Shown here one piece after another: positions 28,847-36,745 of a stretch of DNA of 64,000 nt. The stretch is from Plantibacter auratus (lineage in GTDB: Bacteria > Actinomycetota > Actinomycetes > Actinomycetales > Microbacteriaceae): the NCBI RefSeq assembly GCF_050587365.1, contig NZ_JBOBFV010000001.1, positions 682,001-746,000 on the forward strand, given 5' to 3'. Both the position numbers and the translations under genes were made by a program. Numbering within the stretch: position 1 is the stretch's first letter; every line of letters starts with the position of its first letter. Under the pieces are notes generated by a model, which had not been told where the DNA came from, did no database searches, and saw only the letters and a list, made by a program, of their open reading frames with translations.

Positions 28847-29674
28847 CTACGCGCCGACCTTGAAGCGGGCGAACCCGGTCACGGTGAGGCCCGCGTCAGC
28901 GAGCACCTTCTGCACGGACAGCTTGTTGTCCTTGGCGTAGTCCTGCTCGAGGAGCGCGACCTGCTTGAAGTACGAGGTCACGCGGCCCTCGACGATCTTC
29001 GGCAGTGCAGCCTCGGGCTTGCCCTCGTTCTTCGAGATCTCGGTGACGATCTCGCGCTCCTTCTCGACCTCGTCGGCCGGGACGTCGTCGCGGCTGAGGT
29101 AGGACGGGTTGGCGAACGAGATGTGCTGCGCGATGCTGCGAGCCGTCTCCGCGTCGTCGCCCGTGTAGCCGACGACCACGCCGACCTGCGCGGGCAGGTC
29201 CTTGTTGGTCTTGTGGAGGTAGACGGCGAAGTGCTCACCGTGCACCACCGCGAGGCGGCGGAGCTCGAACTTCTCACCGATGATCGCAGCGGAGTCCGCG
29301 ATGACCTCGGCGACGGTCTTGCCGTCGGCCGGAGCCGCGTTCCCCTCTTCGACGGTGGTCGCGCCGGCGGCGACGACTGCGTCGAGGACGAGGTCGGCCA
29401 GGGCGAGGAACTTCTCACCCTTCGCGACGAAGTCGGTCTCGCAGGCGAGCTCGATGAGCGTGGCGGTGTCGCCGTTCTCCTTCGCGGCGACGAGGCCCTC
29501 GCTCGTGGAGCGGTCGGCACGCTTCGCGTTGCCCTTCGCACCCTTGAGCCGCAGGATCTCGGTCGCCTTCTCGACGTCGCCATCGGCTTCGACGAGTGCG
29601 TTCTTGGTGTCGACCATGCCGGTGCCGAGCTGCTCGCGCAGCACCTTCAGGTCAGCGAGAGAAAAGTTGGCCAT
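28847..29674 (-). CDS. tsf: Elongation factor Ts
   Basis: EF-Ts is the guanine nucleotide exchange factor of EF-Tu. It has 275 residues. The N-terminal UBA-like module reads LREQLGTGMVDTKNALVEADGD, followed by the TDFVAK motif (residues about 80-85) that contacts EF-Tu and the two core subdomains. AAGGAGG lies 9 nt before the ATG at 29674, a strong SD suited to high expression. It lies 18 bp after rpsB, so both are one transcript, as in most bacteria, ending at the hairpin at 28804-28836. Confidence 0.98.
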   Translation of the reverse strand: MANFSLADLKVLREQLGTGMVDTKNALVEADGDVEKATEILRLKGAKGNAKRADRSTSEGLVAAKENGDTATLIELACETDFVAKGEKFLALADLVLDAVVAAGATTVEEGNAAPADGKTVAEVIADSAAIIGEKFELRRLAVVHGEHFAVYLHKTNKDLPAQVGVVVGYTGDDAETARSIAQHISFANPSYLSRDDVPADEVEKEREIVTEISKNEGKPEAALPKIVEGRVTSYFKQVALLEQDYAKDNKLSVQKVLADAGLTVTGFARFKVGA

Positions 29675-29692
29675 TGCTGGTGTCCTCCTTGA

Positions 29693-30616
29693 TTACTTCT
29701 CGTCGGCGACGACGGCGGCAGCTGCGCCCTCGGCGTCGGCGGCGGACTCGGTTGCAGCGACCTCGACGTCTTCGACAGCCGGAGCTGCCTCGACGGCGTC
29801 GGTTGCGGCGATCGCCTCATCGGCGACCTTCTCGGTCTCGGCCGAACCCTGCTCGCCGCCCTGGAGCAGCTCCTGCTCCCACTCGGCGAGCGGCTCGGCC
29901 GGGGCGTCGCCCTCGGTCGGCTTCTGGTGGCGCTGGATGAGACCCTCGGCGGCGGCGTCGGCGATGATGCGCGTCAGCAGGCCGACGGAACGGATCGCGT
30001 CGTCGTTACCCGGGATCGGGTAGGTGACCTCGTCCGGGTCGCAGTTGGTGTCGAGGATGCCGATGACCGGGATGCCGAGCTTGCGCGCCTCGTCGATCGC
30101 GAGGTGCTCCTTCTTGGTGTCGACGACCCAGAGCGCCGACGGCGTCTTCGAGAGGTTGCGGATACCACCGAGCGACTTGTGGAGCTTGTCCAGCTCGCGC
30201 TTCTTGATGAGGAGTTCCTTCTTGGTGAAGCCGCTCTTGGAGGCGTCTTCGAAGTCGAGCTCCTCGAGCTCCTTCATGCGGGCGAGTCGCTTCGACACCG
30301 TCTGGAAGTTGGTGAGGAGGCCACCGAGCCAACGCTGGTTGACGTAGGGCTGGCCGACGCGCGTCGCCTGCTCGGCGATGACTTCCTGCGCCTGCTTCTT
30401 CGTGCCGACGAAGAGGATGGTGCCGCCGTGGGCGACCGTCTCCTTGACGAAGTCGAAGGCCTGGTCGATGTAGCCGAGTGACTGCTGCAGGTCGATGATG
30501 TAGATGCCGGAACGCTCGGTGAAGATGAAGCGCTTCATCTTCGGGTTCCAACGGCGGGTCTGGTGCCCGAAGTGCACGCCGCTGTCGAGCAGCTGGCGGA
30601 TGGTTACGACGGCCAT
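29693..30616 (-). CDS. rpsB: 30S ribosomal protein S2
   Basis: S2 is a 307-residue small-subunit protein. The core begins MAVVTIRQLLDSGVHFGHQTRRWNPKMK and includes FVGTKKQAQ and the PIPGNDDAIRS segment. An Ala/Glu/Val-rich, acidic C-terminal tail of about 70 residues extends beyond the core, a common actinobacterial feature. The ATG at 30616 has AGGAGA 7 nt upstream. I rejected the longer frame to 30733, which has no ribosomal similarity. A long leader (about 190 nt) separates it from a TATGCT box at 30814-30819; S2 autoregulation through this leader is possible but not shown. Confidence 0.98.
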   Translation of the reverse strand: MAVVTIRQLLDSGVHFGHQTRRWNPKMKRFIFTERSGIYIIDLQQSLGYIDQAFDFVKETVAHGGTILFVGTKKQAQEVIAEQATRVGQPYVNQRWLGGLLTNFQTVSKRLARMKELEELDFEDASKSGFTKKELLIKKRELDKLHKSLGGIRNLSKTPSALWVVDTKKEHLAIDEARKLGIPVIGILDTNCDPDEVTYPIPGNDDAIRSVGLLTRIIADAAAEGLIQRHQKPTEGDAPAEPLAEWEQELLQGGEQGSAETEKVADEAIAATDAVEAAPAVEDVEVAATESAADAEGAAAAVVADEK

Positions 30617-30929
30617 GAGCCGTTCTCCTGTTCTGCGCTCGCCACCGCACCGCTGACGCGGACGGGTGGGAGTGCCTCGGTTGTCTGACGGACCGGATGG
30701 CCTCGTCCCTGGTGCCCGGCGCACGTCCGCCACGCTCCGGAGAGCGAGGACCGATTGGAAGTGGTGGCCGAAATGGCACGCGTAGTCACCCCGACGAGCG
30801 AGGTGCTCCGTTCAGCATAGCATCAGGCCACCGTGATGACGGCGCTCCACAGGCCGTCCGACCAGGTCCGTCTCCCCGCTCCGAGGCGCCCACCCGCCCT
30901 CGCTCTCCCGAGCCCGTCAGGCTCGGATC
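30617..30929. other. 313-bp divergent intergenic region: rpsB leader and promoter
   Basis: This is the only gap above 300 bp. On the minus strand it holds the rpsB SD, a leader of about 190 nt with a small hairpin (30733-30746, 5-bp stem), and a TATGCT -10 box. Toward the plus strand a 6-bp hairpin at about 30909-30925 precedes the M23 gene. I find no tRNA, ORF with family similarity, or known riboswitch in it. Confidence 0.6.
30814..30819 (-). promoter_or_regulatory. Candidate extended -10 box (TGCTATGCT) of rpsB-tsf
   Basis: On the minus strand TATGCT is preceded by TGC, an extended -10 arrangement, about 200 nt before the rpsB ATG. Confidence 0.45.
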
Positions 30930-31454
30930 ATGATGACCTCGATCGCCAGTTGGTTCCTCATCTCCTGCCTGGTGCTCCTCGCACCCGTGAGCACGTCTGG
31001 GGCGGCGCCGGCCTGGAGCTGGCCGATCGCTCCCCCGCACGTCGTCACCGAGCCGTTCGTCGCGCCGCCCGACCCGTACAGCGCCGGCCACCGGGGTATC
31101 GACATCGCGGCATCGCCCGGTCAGCCGGTGGCCGCAGCAGCCGCCGGCGTCGTGACGTTCAGCGGGACGGTGGTCGACCGCCCACTCGTCGTGATCCGGC
31201 ACGACGACGGACACCTCTCGAGCATCGAGCCGGTGGTGGGTTCGGTCGACGTCGGTAGCCGCGTGACCCGCGGGGCACCGATCGGGACGGTCGGCGTCGG
31301 CGGACACTGCGCCGACGGCTGCGTGCACTTCGGGGTGCGGCTCGACGGCGTCTACGTCAATCCGATGCTGCTGCTCGGCGAGGTGCCACCGGCCGTCCTG
31401 CTCCCACTGACCACGACGGCGGGGGCTCAGGCCCGCGGGTGGGCGTTGCGGTAG
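30930..31454 (+). CDS. Secreted M23-type (LytM-like) peptidase-domain protein
   Basis: This 174-residue exported protein has a signal peptide (residues 1-25, cleavage near SGAA-PAW) followed by one LytM/M23 domain. The zinc ligands His54 and Asp58 (HRGIDIA) and His133 (VHFGVR) are present, but the first position of the usual HxH motif is Cys131, so the general-base histidine is missing. Activity is therefore uncertain; I recall the same Cys form in other small actinobacterial M23 proteins. The ATG at 30930 is directly followed by a second ATG. The gene diverges from rpsB and its last 28 bp overlap the end of convergent xerC. Confidence 0.87.
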   Translation: MMTSIASWFLISCLVLLAPVSTSGAAPAWSWPIAPPHVVTEPFVAPPDPYSAGHRGIDIAASPGQPVAAAAAGVVTFSGTVVDRPLVVIRHDDGHLSSIEPVVGSVDVGSRVTRGAPIGTVGVGGHCADGCVHFGVRLDGVYVNPMLLLGEVPPAVLLPLTTTAGAQARGWALR

Positions 31455-32374
31455 CTCTCCTTGATGCGTTCGACGGAGACGTGCGTGTAGATCTGCGTCG
31501 TCGCGAGACTCGCGTGGCCGAGGAGTTCCTGGACCGCGCGGAGGTCCGCTCCCCCGTCGAGCAGGTGCGTCGCGGCGGTGTGCCGCAGGGCGTGAGGCCC
31601 TGCCGGACCACCACCGGGCACGGCGTCGAGGAGCCGGGCGACGAGCGTGTAGACGGAGCGTGGGCCGAGCCGTCCTCCGCGTGCGCCGAGGAAGAGGGCT
31701 GCGCCGGGCGTCGGTCCGCGGTCGTTCGCGGCTGCACGGGCGACCAGCTGCGGGCGGGCGCTCGTGAGGTAGTCGACGATCGCCGACTGAGCGGGGACGC
31801 CGAACGGCACGACCCGCTCCTTGTCGCCTTTGCCCGTGACACGGACGGTGAGCCGGTCGAGGTCGAGGTCGTCCCGGTCGAGTCCGCACAGCTCGGACAC
31901 GCGAAGGGCTGACGCGTAGAGCAGTTCGACGACGGCGAGGTCGCGGAGGGCGTTCGGCTCCCCCGATGCGGCGCGGTCCTCGAGCCCCGCGAGGAGGTCG
32001 TCGAATGGGCCCCGGCCGACGACGCGCGGCAGGGTCCGACCCGTCTTCGGACTCCGGAGACGTGCCGCGACGTCCGAATCGACCCTGCCGGTGCGCAGGA
32101 GCCAGGCGCTCCAGGCCTTGGCCGTGGCGGTGCGTCGCGCGAGCGTCGCCTTGGACGAGCCGGCCTCGGAAGCGGCCCAGAGCCAGTCGCGGAGGAGGTC
32201 CAGCGTCACGCCGTCGACGAGCTCGACATCGCGTCCGGTGGCGAAGTCGGCGAGCTGCCGGAGATCGGAGGCGTAGGCGCGAACGGTCTGCGGCGACAGC
32301 CGACGCTCGGAAGCGAGGTGCTCCGAGAACCCGTCGATGCTGCTCCAGATGTCCACGTGGACAGCATGCCCCAC
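31427..32374 (-). CDS. xerC: Tyrosine recombinase XerC/XerD family
   Basis: This site-specific recombinase of 315 residues probably resolves chromosome dimers at dif. It has an N-terminal SAM-like core-binding domain and a catalytic domain with the full set Arg158 (ALRVSEL), Lys182 (GKGDKER), His261 and Arg264 (HALRH), His287 (LGHAS) and Tyr296 (TQIYTH). GTG 32374 is used here; GTG 32356, six codons later, is equally plausible. It lies 39 bp downstream of dprA. In other actinomycetes the same slot, between dprA and the M23/rpsB pair, holds the chromosomal Xer gene, which argues against a mobile integrase. Assignment to XerC rather than XerD rests on this context. Confidence 0.92.
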   Translation of the reverse strand: MGHAVHVDIWSSIDGFSEHLASERRLSPQTVRAYASDLRQLADFATGRDVELVDGVTLDLLRDWLWAASEAGSSKATLARRTATAKAWSAWLLRTGRVDSDVAARLRSPKTGRTLPRVVGRGPFDDLLAGLEDRAASGEPNALRDLAVVELLYASALRVSELCGLDRDDLDLDRLTVRVTGKGDKERVVPFGVPAQSAIVDYLTSARPQLVARAAANDRGPTPGAALFLGARGGRLGPRSVYTLVARLLDAVPGGGPAGPHALRHTAATHLLDGGADLRAVQELLGHASLATTQIYTHVSVERIKESYRNAHPRA

Positions 32375-32413
32375 GCGTCCGACGCCGTGGCCTTCCCCCG
32401 CCGACCGATCACC

Positions 32414-33760
32414 TCACGCCCGTCCCCCGACGAGCACCCACCCTCGTTCGCGTTCCTCGACGGCCCCGGCGAGATCGAGCGCACCGAGCACGCCGCTGAC
32501 CTCGCGAGGACTCAGCCCACTCGCTTTCGCAAGCGCCTCGACGGTGCGCGGCGAGCGGGCACTCATCACATCACGGACCCGGCGTTCCTCTGGCGAGGCG
32601 AACGCCTGCGCGTCCGCGTCGACCGCGGTCCATCCGGCGAGTTCCGCCATCTGCTCGGCGTTCGTCACGCAGGTGGCGGCGTACTCACGGATCAGGCGGT
32701 GACAGCCCGCCGACGACGGACTCGTGACCGGGCCGGGCACGGCTCCGAGCGGACGCCCGAGGGACGCAGCGTGACCCGCCGTGTTGATCGACCCGGAGCG
32801 GTCGCCGGCCTCCATGACCACTGTCGCAGCCGAGGCTGCGGCGATGAGTCGGTTCCGCTGCAGAAATCGCCATTTGGACGGTGTGGACCCGCACGGTGAT
32901 TCGCTGATGACGGCTCCACCGGCTTCGCGGATCCGCCGGATGAGCGCATCGTGACCGGCCGGGTACGGCCGATCGACCCCGCCTGCGAGGTAGGCCACGG
33001 TGACGCCCCCGCTCCCGAGGGCGGCTCGGTGCGCCGCGCCGTCGATGCCGTACGCGGCACCCGACACGATCGCGAAGCCCCGATCGACGAGCCCGGCCGC
33101 CGCCTCGAGGGTGACGTGCTCGCCGTAACCGGACGCGGCCCGGGCCCCGACCAACGCGATGGCGCGTTCTCCCGCAGGGACGTCGGGAGAACCACGCAGC
33201 CAGAGGGCGTGCGGCGCGTGCACACCGAGGTGGTCGAACCCCGCATGCCAGCCCGGAGCGCCTGGCAGGAGTAGTCGGACGCCGACCTCGATGGCCACCT
33301 CGCACGCGGCGACGAGGTCAGCCGAGACGAGACGGGGGCGCCAGCGTTCCAGCGCACTTCCGAGCACGCGGGAGGCGGGCATCGCGGCGGGATCCTCGGA
33401 CTCGGCATCGGCATCGGCCGACGTCGAGCCTGAGCCTCTCGACCACTCGCTGCCGAGGATACGGCGCTGCAGTTCGGTCGGCCCCACCCGTTCCAGAACC
33501 GCTGACAGTGCGCCAGCAGGGCCGAGCGCACCGACCACGAGCCCGGCCACGCCATCGCCCGGTTCGGCGATCATCGTCCAGGCCGCCCGAGCGAAGGCCG
33601 CCCGTATCCCGGCGGTGCCGACGTTGTCGTCGGCGTCCGAGACGCGCTCGGCACCTCCATCTGCGCGAGGACGGCCCGCGGCCTCGACCGACTCCAGGCC
33701 GCCGAGGCCTCGGACGAGGCGCTCGACCAACTCGCGGTCCAAGCCGAACCACGCACTCAT
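32414..33760 (-). CDS. dprA: DNA-processing protein DprA/Smf
   Basis: DprA binds incoming single-stranded DNA and loads RecA during natural transformation; many non-competent bacteria keep it. It has 448 residues, longer than usual, because of low-complexity Asp/Ala/Ser stretches near residues 45 and 112-125. The Rossmann core shows VGARAASGYGEHVT, SGAAYGIDGAAH, PSKWRFLQRNRLIA and RSGSINTAGHA. A C-terminal winged helix (TVEALAKASGLSPREVSGVLGAL) follows. The ATG overlaps the comM stop by 4 bp. It belongs to yraN-comM-dprA-xerC. Confidence 0.94.
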   Translation of the reverse strand: MSAWFGLDRELVERLVRGLGGLESVEAAGRPRADGGAERVSDADDNVGTAGIRAAFARAAWTMIAEPGDGVAGLVVGALGPAGALSAVLERVGPTELQRRILGSEWSRGSGSTSADADAESEDPAAMPASRVLGSALERWRPRLVSADLVAACEVAIEVGVRLLLPGAPGWHAGFDHLGVHAPHALWLRGSPDVPAGERAIALVGARAASGYGEHVTLEAAAGLVDRGFAIVSGAAYGIDGAAHRAALGSGGVTVAYLAGGVDRPYPAGHDALIRRIREAGGAVISESPCGSTPSKWRFLQRNRLIAAASAATVVMEAGDRSGSINTAGHAASLGRPLGAVPGPVTSPSSAGCHRLIREYAATCVTNAEQMAELAGWTAVDADAQAFASPEERRVRDVMSARSPRTVEALAKASGLSPREVSGVLGALDLAGAVEERERGWVLVGGRA

Positions 33761-35286
33761 GAGATGCCCTTCCGCAGGAAGAGGGCGCGCCCCAAGTGCT
33801 CCGCTGTGGGGCTGCCGGCCCCGTCGAGGTCGGCGAGCGTCCAGCTCAGTCGGAGGATGCGGTCGTAGCCACGCATGGTGATGCCTCCCCGCTCGAGGGA
33901 GCGGTCCAACGCGCTGGTGACGGATCTGGGCAGCCGCATCCGAGGGCTCCTGAGCCAGGTGCCGCTCGCCTGCGCGTTCGTGGTCCAGCCGGTGCCAGCC
34001 AACCGCTCGGCACTCGCGGCCCGCACCGCTTCGACGCGGGAACGAGCCTCAGCGGTGGAGACCCCACCCTCCCGCGAGAGACTCGTCAGTGCCGAGGTGA
34101 TCCGGTGCACCCGCACGCGGATGTCGATCCGGTCGAGGAGCGGCCCCGAGATCCGCCCGAGATAGCGTCGACGGGCCTGCGGTGGACAGGTGCAGACGCC
34201 GTCTGCCGTGCCGTACTGACCGCAGGGGCAGGGGTTCGCGGCGAGGACGAGTTGGAAGGCGGCCGGGAACGTCGCGCTGCCGTGCGCACGATGCACGGTG
34301 ACCACGCCGGCTTCGAGTGGCTGACGCAGCGAGTCGAGGACGTCGGCGCGGAACTCCGGTGCTTCGTCGAGGAAGAGCACGCCGTGCGCCGCGCGCGCGG
34401 CTGCTCCGGGCCGGATCTGGCGCGAACCGCCACCGATGATCGCCGCTGCCGAGGACGAGTGGTGCGGGCTCTCCCACGGTGGTCGTCGTGCGAGCGCGCC
34501 GTCCGGCGGCAGACCGATGAGCGAGCGGAGGCAGCTGACCTCGACCGCGGCCTCGGGCTCGAGGTCGGGAAGGATCTCAGGGAGCCGGGCGGCCAGCATG
34601 GTCTTGCCGGCACCGGGAGGTCCGACCATCATGACGTGGTGCCCGCCGGCCGCCGCAGCGACCATCGCGTCGACCGCCTCCGGTTGTCCGACCACGTCCG
34701 CGAGATCGAGTGGGTCGGGCGTGGGCAACCGATCGACCCGCTGTCGGACGGGTTCGAGGTCGATCACGGACAGTTCTGCACCGTGCCAGATCGCCGCATC
34801 GCGCAGCGAGGTCGCCCCGATCACCGTGACGCCGGGCACGAGCTGCGCCTCCTCCACGTTGGCGGTCGGCACCATCACCGCGTCGTAGCCGGCGCGGGCG
34901 ACGGCGAGGACGGCCGGCAGCACGCCGACGAGCGGACGGAGCCGACCGTCGAGCCCGAGCTCACCGAGATGCACGACCCGCTCGGCGGACTCCCGGCGGA
35001 CGAGGCCGCCCACGGCGAGGCAGGCGATCGCCATGGAGAGGTCGAATGCGCTCCCCTGCTTGGGCAGCGACGCGGGAGACAGGTTGATCGTGAGCTTGCC
35101 ACCGGGCAGCTCGCAGCCGGAGTTCGCCGTCGCACTCTTGATGCGGTGCGCGGCCTCACCGAGCGACTTGTCGGGAAGCCCGACGATCGCCATGCCCGGT
35201 ACGGTCGCGGCGGCTGACGCCTCGACCTCCACGATCGCGCCCGTGAGGCCGGCGAGCGCGACCGACCAGGTGCGTGCGACGGCCAT
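33757..35286 (-). CDS. comM: YifB/ComM-type AAA+ ATPase (Mg-chelatase-like)
   Basis: This 509-residue AAA+ protein is a ComM homologue; ComM is a branch-migration helicase that helps integrate heterologous DNA in transformation. It has an N-terminal Lon-protease-like domain (residues 1-180), Walker A GPPGAGKT near 222, Walker B GVLFLDEAPEF near 305, a CPCGQYG..CTCPP cysteine insert in the sensor region, and a C-terminal helical domain. The ATG shares one base with the yraN stop (TGATG) and the stop overlaps dprA by 4 bp. Older annotation as Mg-chelatase is misleading, since no pigment genes are near. Confidence 0.94.
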   Translation of the reverse strand: MAVARTWSVALAGLTGAIVEVEASAAATVPGMAIVGLPDKSLGEAAHRIKSATANSGCELPGGKLTINLSPASLPKQGSAFDLSMAIACLAVGGLVRRESAERVVHLGELGLDGRLRPLVGVLPAVLAVARAGYDAVMVPTANVEEAQLVPGVTVIGATSLRDAAIWHGAELSVIDLEPVRQRVDRLPTPDPLDLADVVGQPEAVDAMVAAAAGGHHVMMVGPPGAGKTMLAARLPEILPDLEPEAAVEVSCLRSLIGLPPDGALARRPPWESPHHSSSAAAIIGGGSRQIRPGAAARAAHGVLFLDEAPEFRADVLDSLRQPLEAGVVTVHRAHGSATFPAAFQLVLAANPCPCGQYGTADGVCTCPPQARRRYLGRISGPLLDRIDIRVRVHRITSALTSLSREGGVSTAEARSRVEAVRAASAERLAGTGWTTNAQASGTWLRSPRMRLPRSVTSALDRSLERGGITMRGYDRILRLSWTLADLDGAGSPTAEHLGRALFLRKGIS

Positions 35287-35642
35287 CAGGAGACTCCCCG
35301 CAGGTGCTGGAGTCGCATGTCCCCTTCGGACGGCAGCACGATGCCGACGACGTCGACGCGCATCCGCCTCGAGCGCGGTCGGTGCTCAGCGCACCAGGCT
35401 CCGGCGAGACGACCGATCCGGGCCAGCTTGCTCGGCGTGACCGCCTCCGCGGGATCGCCGAAGCCGACGCCGGAACGGGTCTTCACCTCGACGAAGACCA
35501 GCGTGCCGTCGTCGTCCGCGACGAGGTCGAGTTCGCCCTGTGGGCATCGCCAATTACGGTCGAGGATGCGGTATCCGCACGCCTCGAGATGATCCGCCGC
35601 CACCTGCTCGCCGCGTCGGCCGAGCTCGTCCTTCCGTGCCAT
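35286..35642 (-). CDS. YraN/UPF0102 nuclease-fold protein
   Basis: This 118-residue protein of the UPF0102 family has the endonuclease-like core GELDLVADDDGTLVFVEVKTR, in which the Glu/Asp and ExK residues match a restriction-endonuclease fold. Its biochemical role is unproven; it accompanies rnhB, comM and dprA in many genomes. I chose ATG 35642 over an upstream in-frame ATG (35666) because AGGAGGTG, a near-perfect SD, lies 4 nt before it. Its stop shares one base with the comM start. Confidence 0.92.
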   Translation of the reverse strand: MARKDELGRRGEQVAADHLEACGYRILDRNWRCPQGELDLVADDDGTLVFVEVKTRSGVGFGDPAEAVTPSKLARIGRLAGAWCAEHRPRSRRMRVDVVGIVLPSEGDMRLQHLRGVS

Positions 35643-35764
35643 GTGCACCTCCTGGCATCCAGCCAAGCGTGCAGACGAGGCTCGTTACCCAGAGGTGGGT
35701 CTGTCGTCGACGAGCGCGCGGCGAGGCGTGCCTGTGGAGCGCTGTCGGTCGCGGGAACCGAGCC

Positions 35765-36088
35765 CTACTCGTCGAGCGTGAGTTCCTTCGGGAGTTCGAA
35801 GTCGCGCGAGGACAGCTGCTCGACGTTGACGTCCTTGAACGTGAGCACTCGGACGCTCTTGACGAAGCGGTCGGACCGGTAGACGTCCCACACCCAGACG
35901 TCGGTCATGGAGAGCTCGAAGTAGAAGTCGTTCGCCGTGTCGCGTCGCACGAGGTCGACCTCGTTGGCGAGGTAGAACCGGCGCTCGGTCTCGATCACGT
36001 ACTTGAACTGCCCCACGACATCGCGATACTCGCGGTAGAGGGCCAGTTCGACCTCGCGGTCGTAGTCTTCGAACTCGTCTTCGTCCAT
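35765..36088 (-). CDS. DUF2469 protein, actinobacterial
   Basis: This 107-residue acidic protein starts MDEDEFEDYDREVELALYREYRDV and has the DUF2469 central block YLANEVDLVRR and VWVWDVYRS. The family is almost confined to actinomycetes and lies beside rnhB, as in mycobacteria. The function is unknown. The ATG at 36088 follows rnhB by 12 bp. A TAGACT (36098-36103) lies 9 nt upstream, and its first three bases are the rnhB stop codon; GGAGAG 3-4 nt before the ATG could be a weak SD. Confidence 0.93.
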   Translation of the reverse strand: MDEDEFEDYDREVELALYREYRDVVGQFKYVIETERRFYLANEVDLVRRDTANDFYFELSMTDVWVWDVYRSDRFVKSVRVLTFKDVNVEQLSSRDFELPKELTLDE

Positions 36089-36100
36089 GGTCTCTCCAGT

Positions 36101-36745
36101 CTACGTGTAGGCGGGCAGCCAGCTGCTCCGGTGGTGGAGGGTCAGGCCGTGCTCGCTCAGGGCCGACAGATGCTGCGCCGAGCCGTATCCCTTGTTGCCC
36201 TCCCACCCGTACTCCGGCAGTGCCTCGTGCAACTCGATCATCAGTTGGTCGCGGTGCACCTTGGCGAGCACGGACGCCGCGGCGACCGACGCGCAGTCCC
36301 GATCCGCTTTGACCCTCGTGGTGATGGTGAGCGGTCGCTGGAGCGCCCGGCTCAGCCAGTCGCTGTTGCCGTCGAGCAGGACGGTCGATCCCGTGACGTC
36401 CGCGCCGACGGCGTGCAGTTCGAGCAGCGCCCGACGGCCGGCGAGTCCGAGGCACGCGGTGATGCCGAGCTCGTCGACCTCCGCCGGACTCGCGAGCCCG
36501 ACGGCCCCGTACAACACCCACTCGCGGGCCAGCGGTTCCAGGCGGGTCCTCGCTCGCTCGCTCAACAGCTTCGAGTCGCGGAGGCCCTCAGGGAACGGCC
36601 CGCACGCCGGGGCGACGACCGCGGCGCCGACGGCCACCGGGCCGGCGATGGCTCCGCGACCCACCTCGTCCATGCCGATGACCGACGGGACACCCGCAGC
36701 GAACAGTTCGTGCTCGACCTCGAGGGTCGGTTCGCTGACGGCCAT
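36101..36745 (-). CDS. rnhB: Ribonuclease HII
   Basis: RNase HII removes RNA from RNA:DNA hybrids and single ribonucleotides from DNA. It has 214 residues. The metal-binding DE pair is Asp26-Glu27 in GMDEVGRGAIAGP, and the later acids are visible in LRDSKLLS, LLDGNSDW and KADRDCASVAAASVLAKVHRD. The ATG at 36745 shares one base with the lepB stop (TGATG) and GAGGAG lies 2 nt upstream. The longer in-frame extension to 37156 is antisense-like noise from lepB. It sits in lepB-rnhB-DUF2469. Confidence 0.96.
   Translation of the reverse strand: MAVSEPTLEVEHELFAAGVPSVIGMDEVGRGAIAGPVAVGAAVVAPACGPFPEGLRDSKLLSERARTRLEPLAREWVLYGAVGLASPAEVDELGITACLGLAGRRALLELHAVGADVTGSTVLLDGNSDWLSRALQRPLTITTRVKADRDCASVAAASVLAKVHRDQLMIELHEALPEYGWEGNKGYGSAQHLSALSEHGLTLHHRSSWLPAYT

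Noticed and set aside
31427..32374. Mobile-element integrase
   Set aside because: The catalytic residues fit any tyrosine recombinase. However, the gene lies in its conserved chromosomal slot next to dprA, with no attachment repeats, tRNA or phage genes nearby.
33757..35286. Magnesium chelatase for chlorophyll synthesis
   Set aside because: The Lon-like N-domain and the neighbours yraN and dprA identify YifB/ComM. No tetrapyrrole-Mg enzymes are present.
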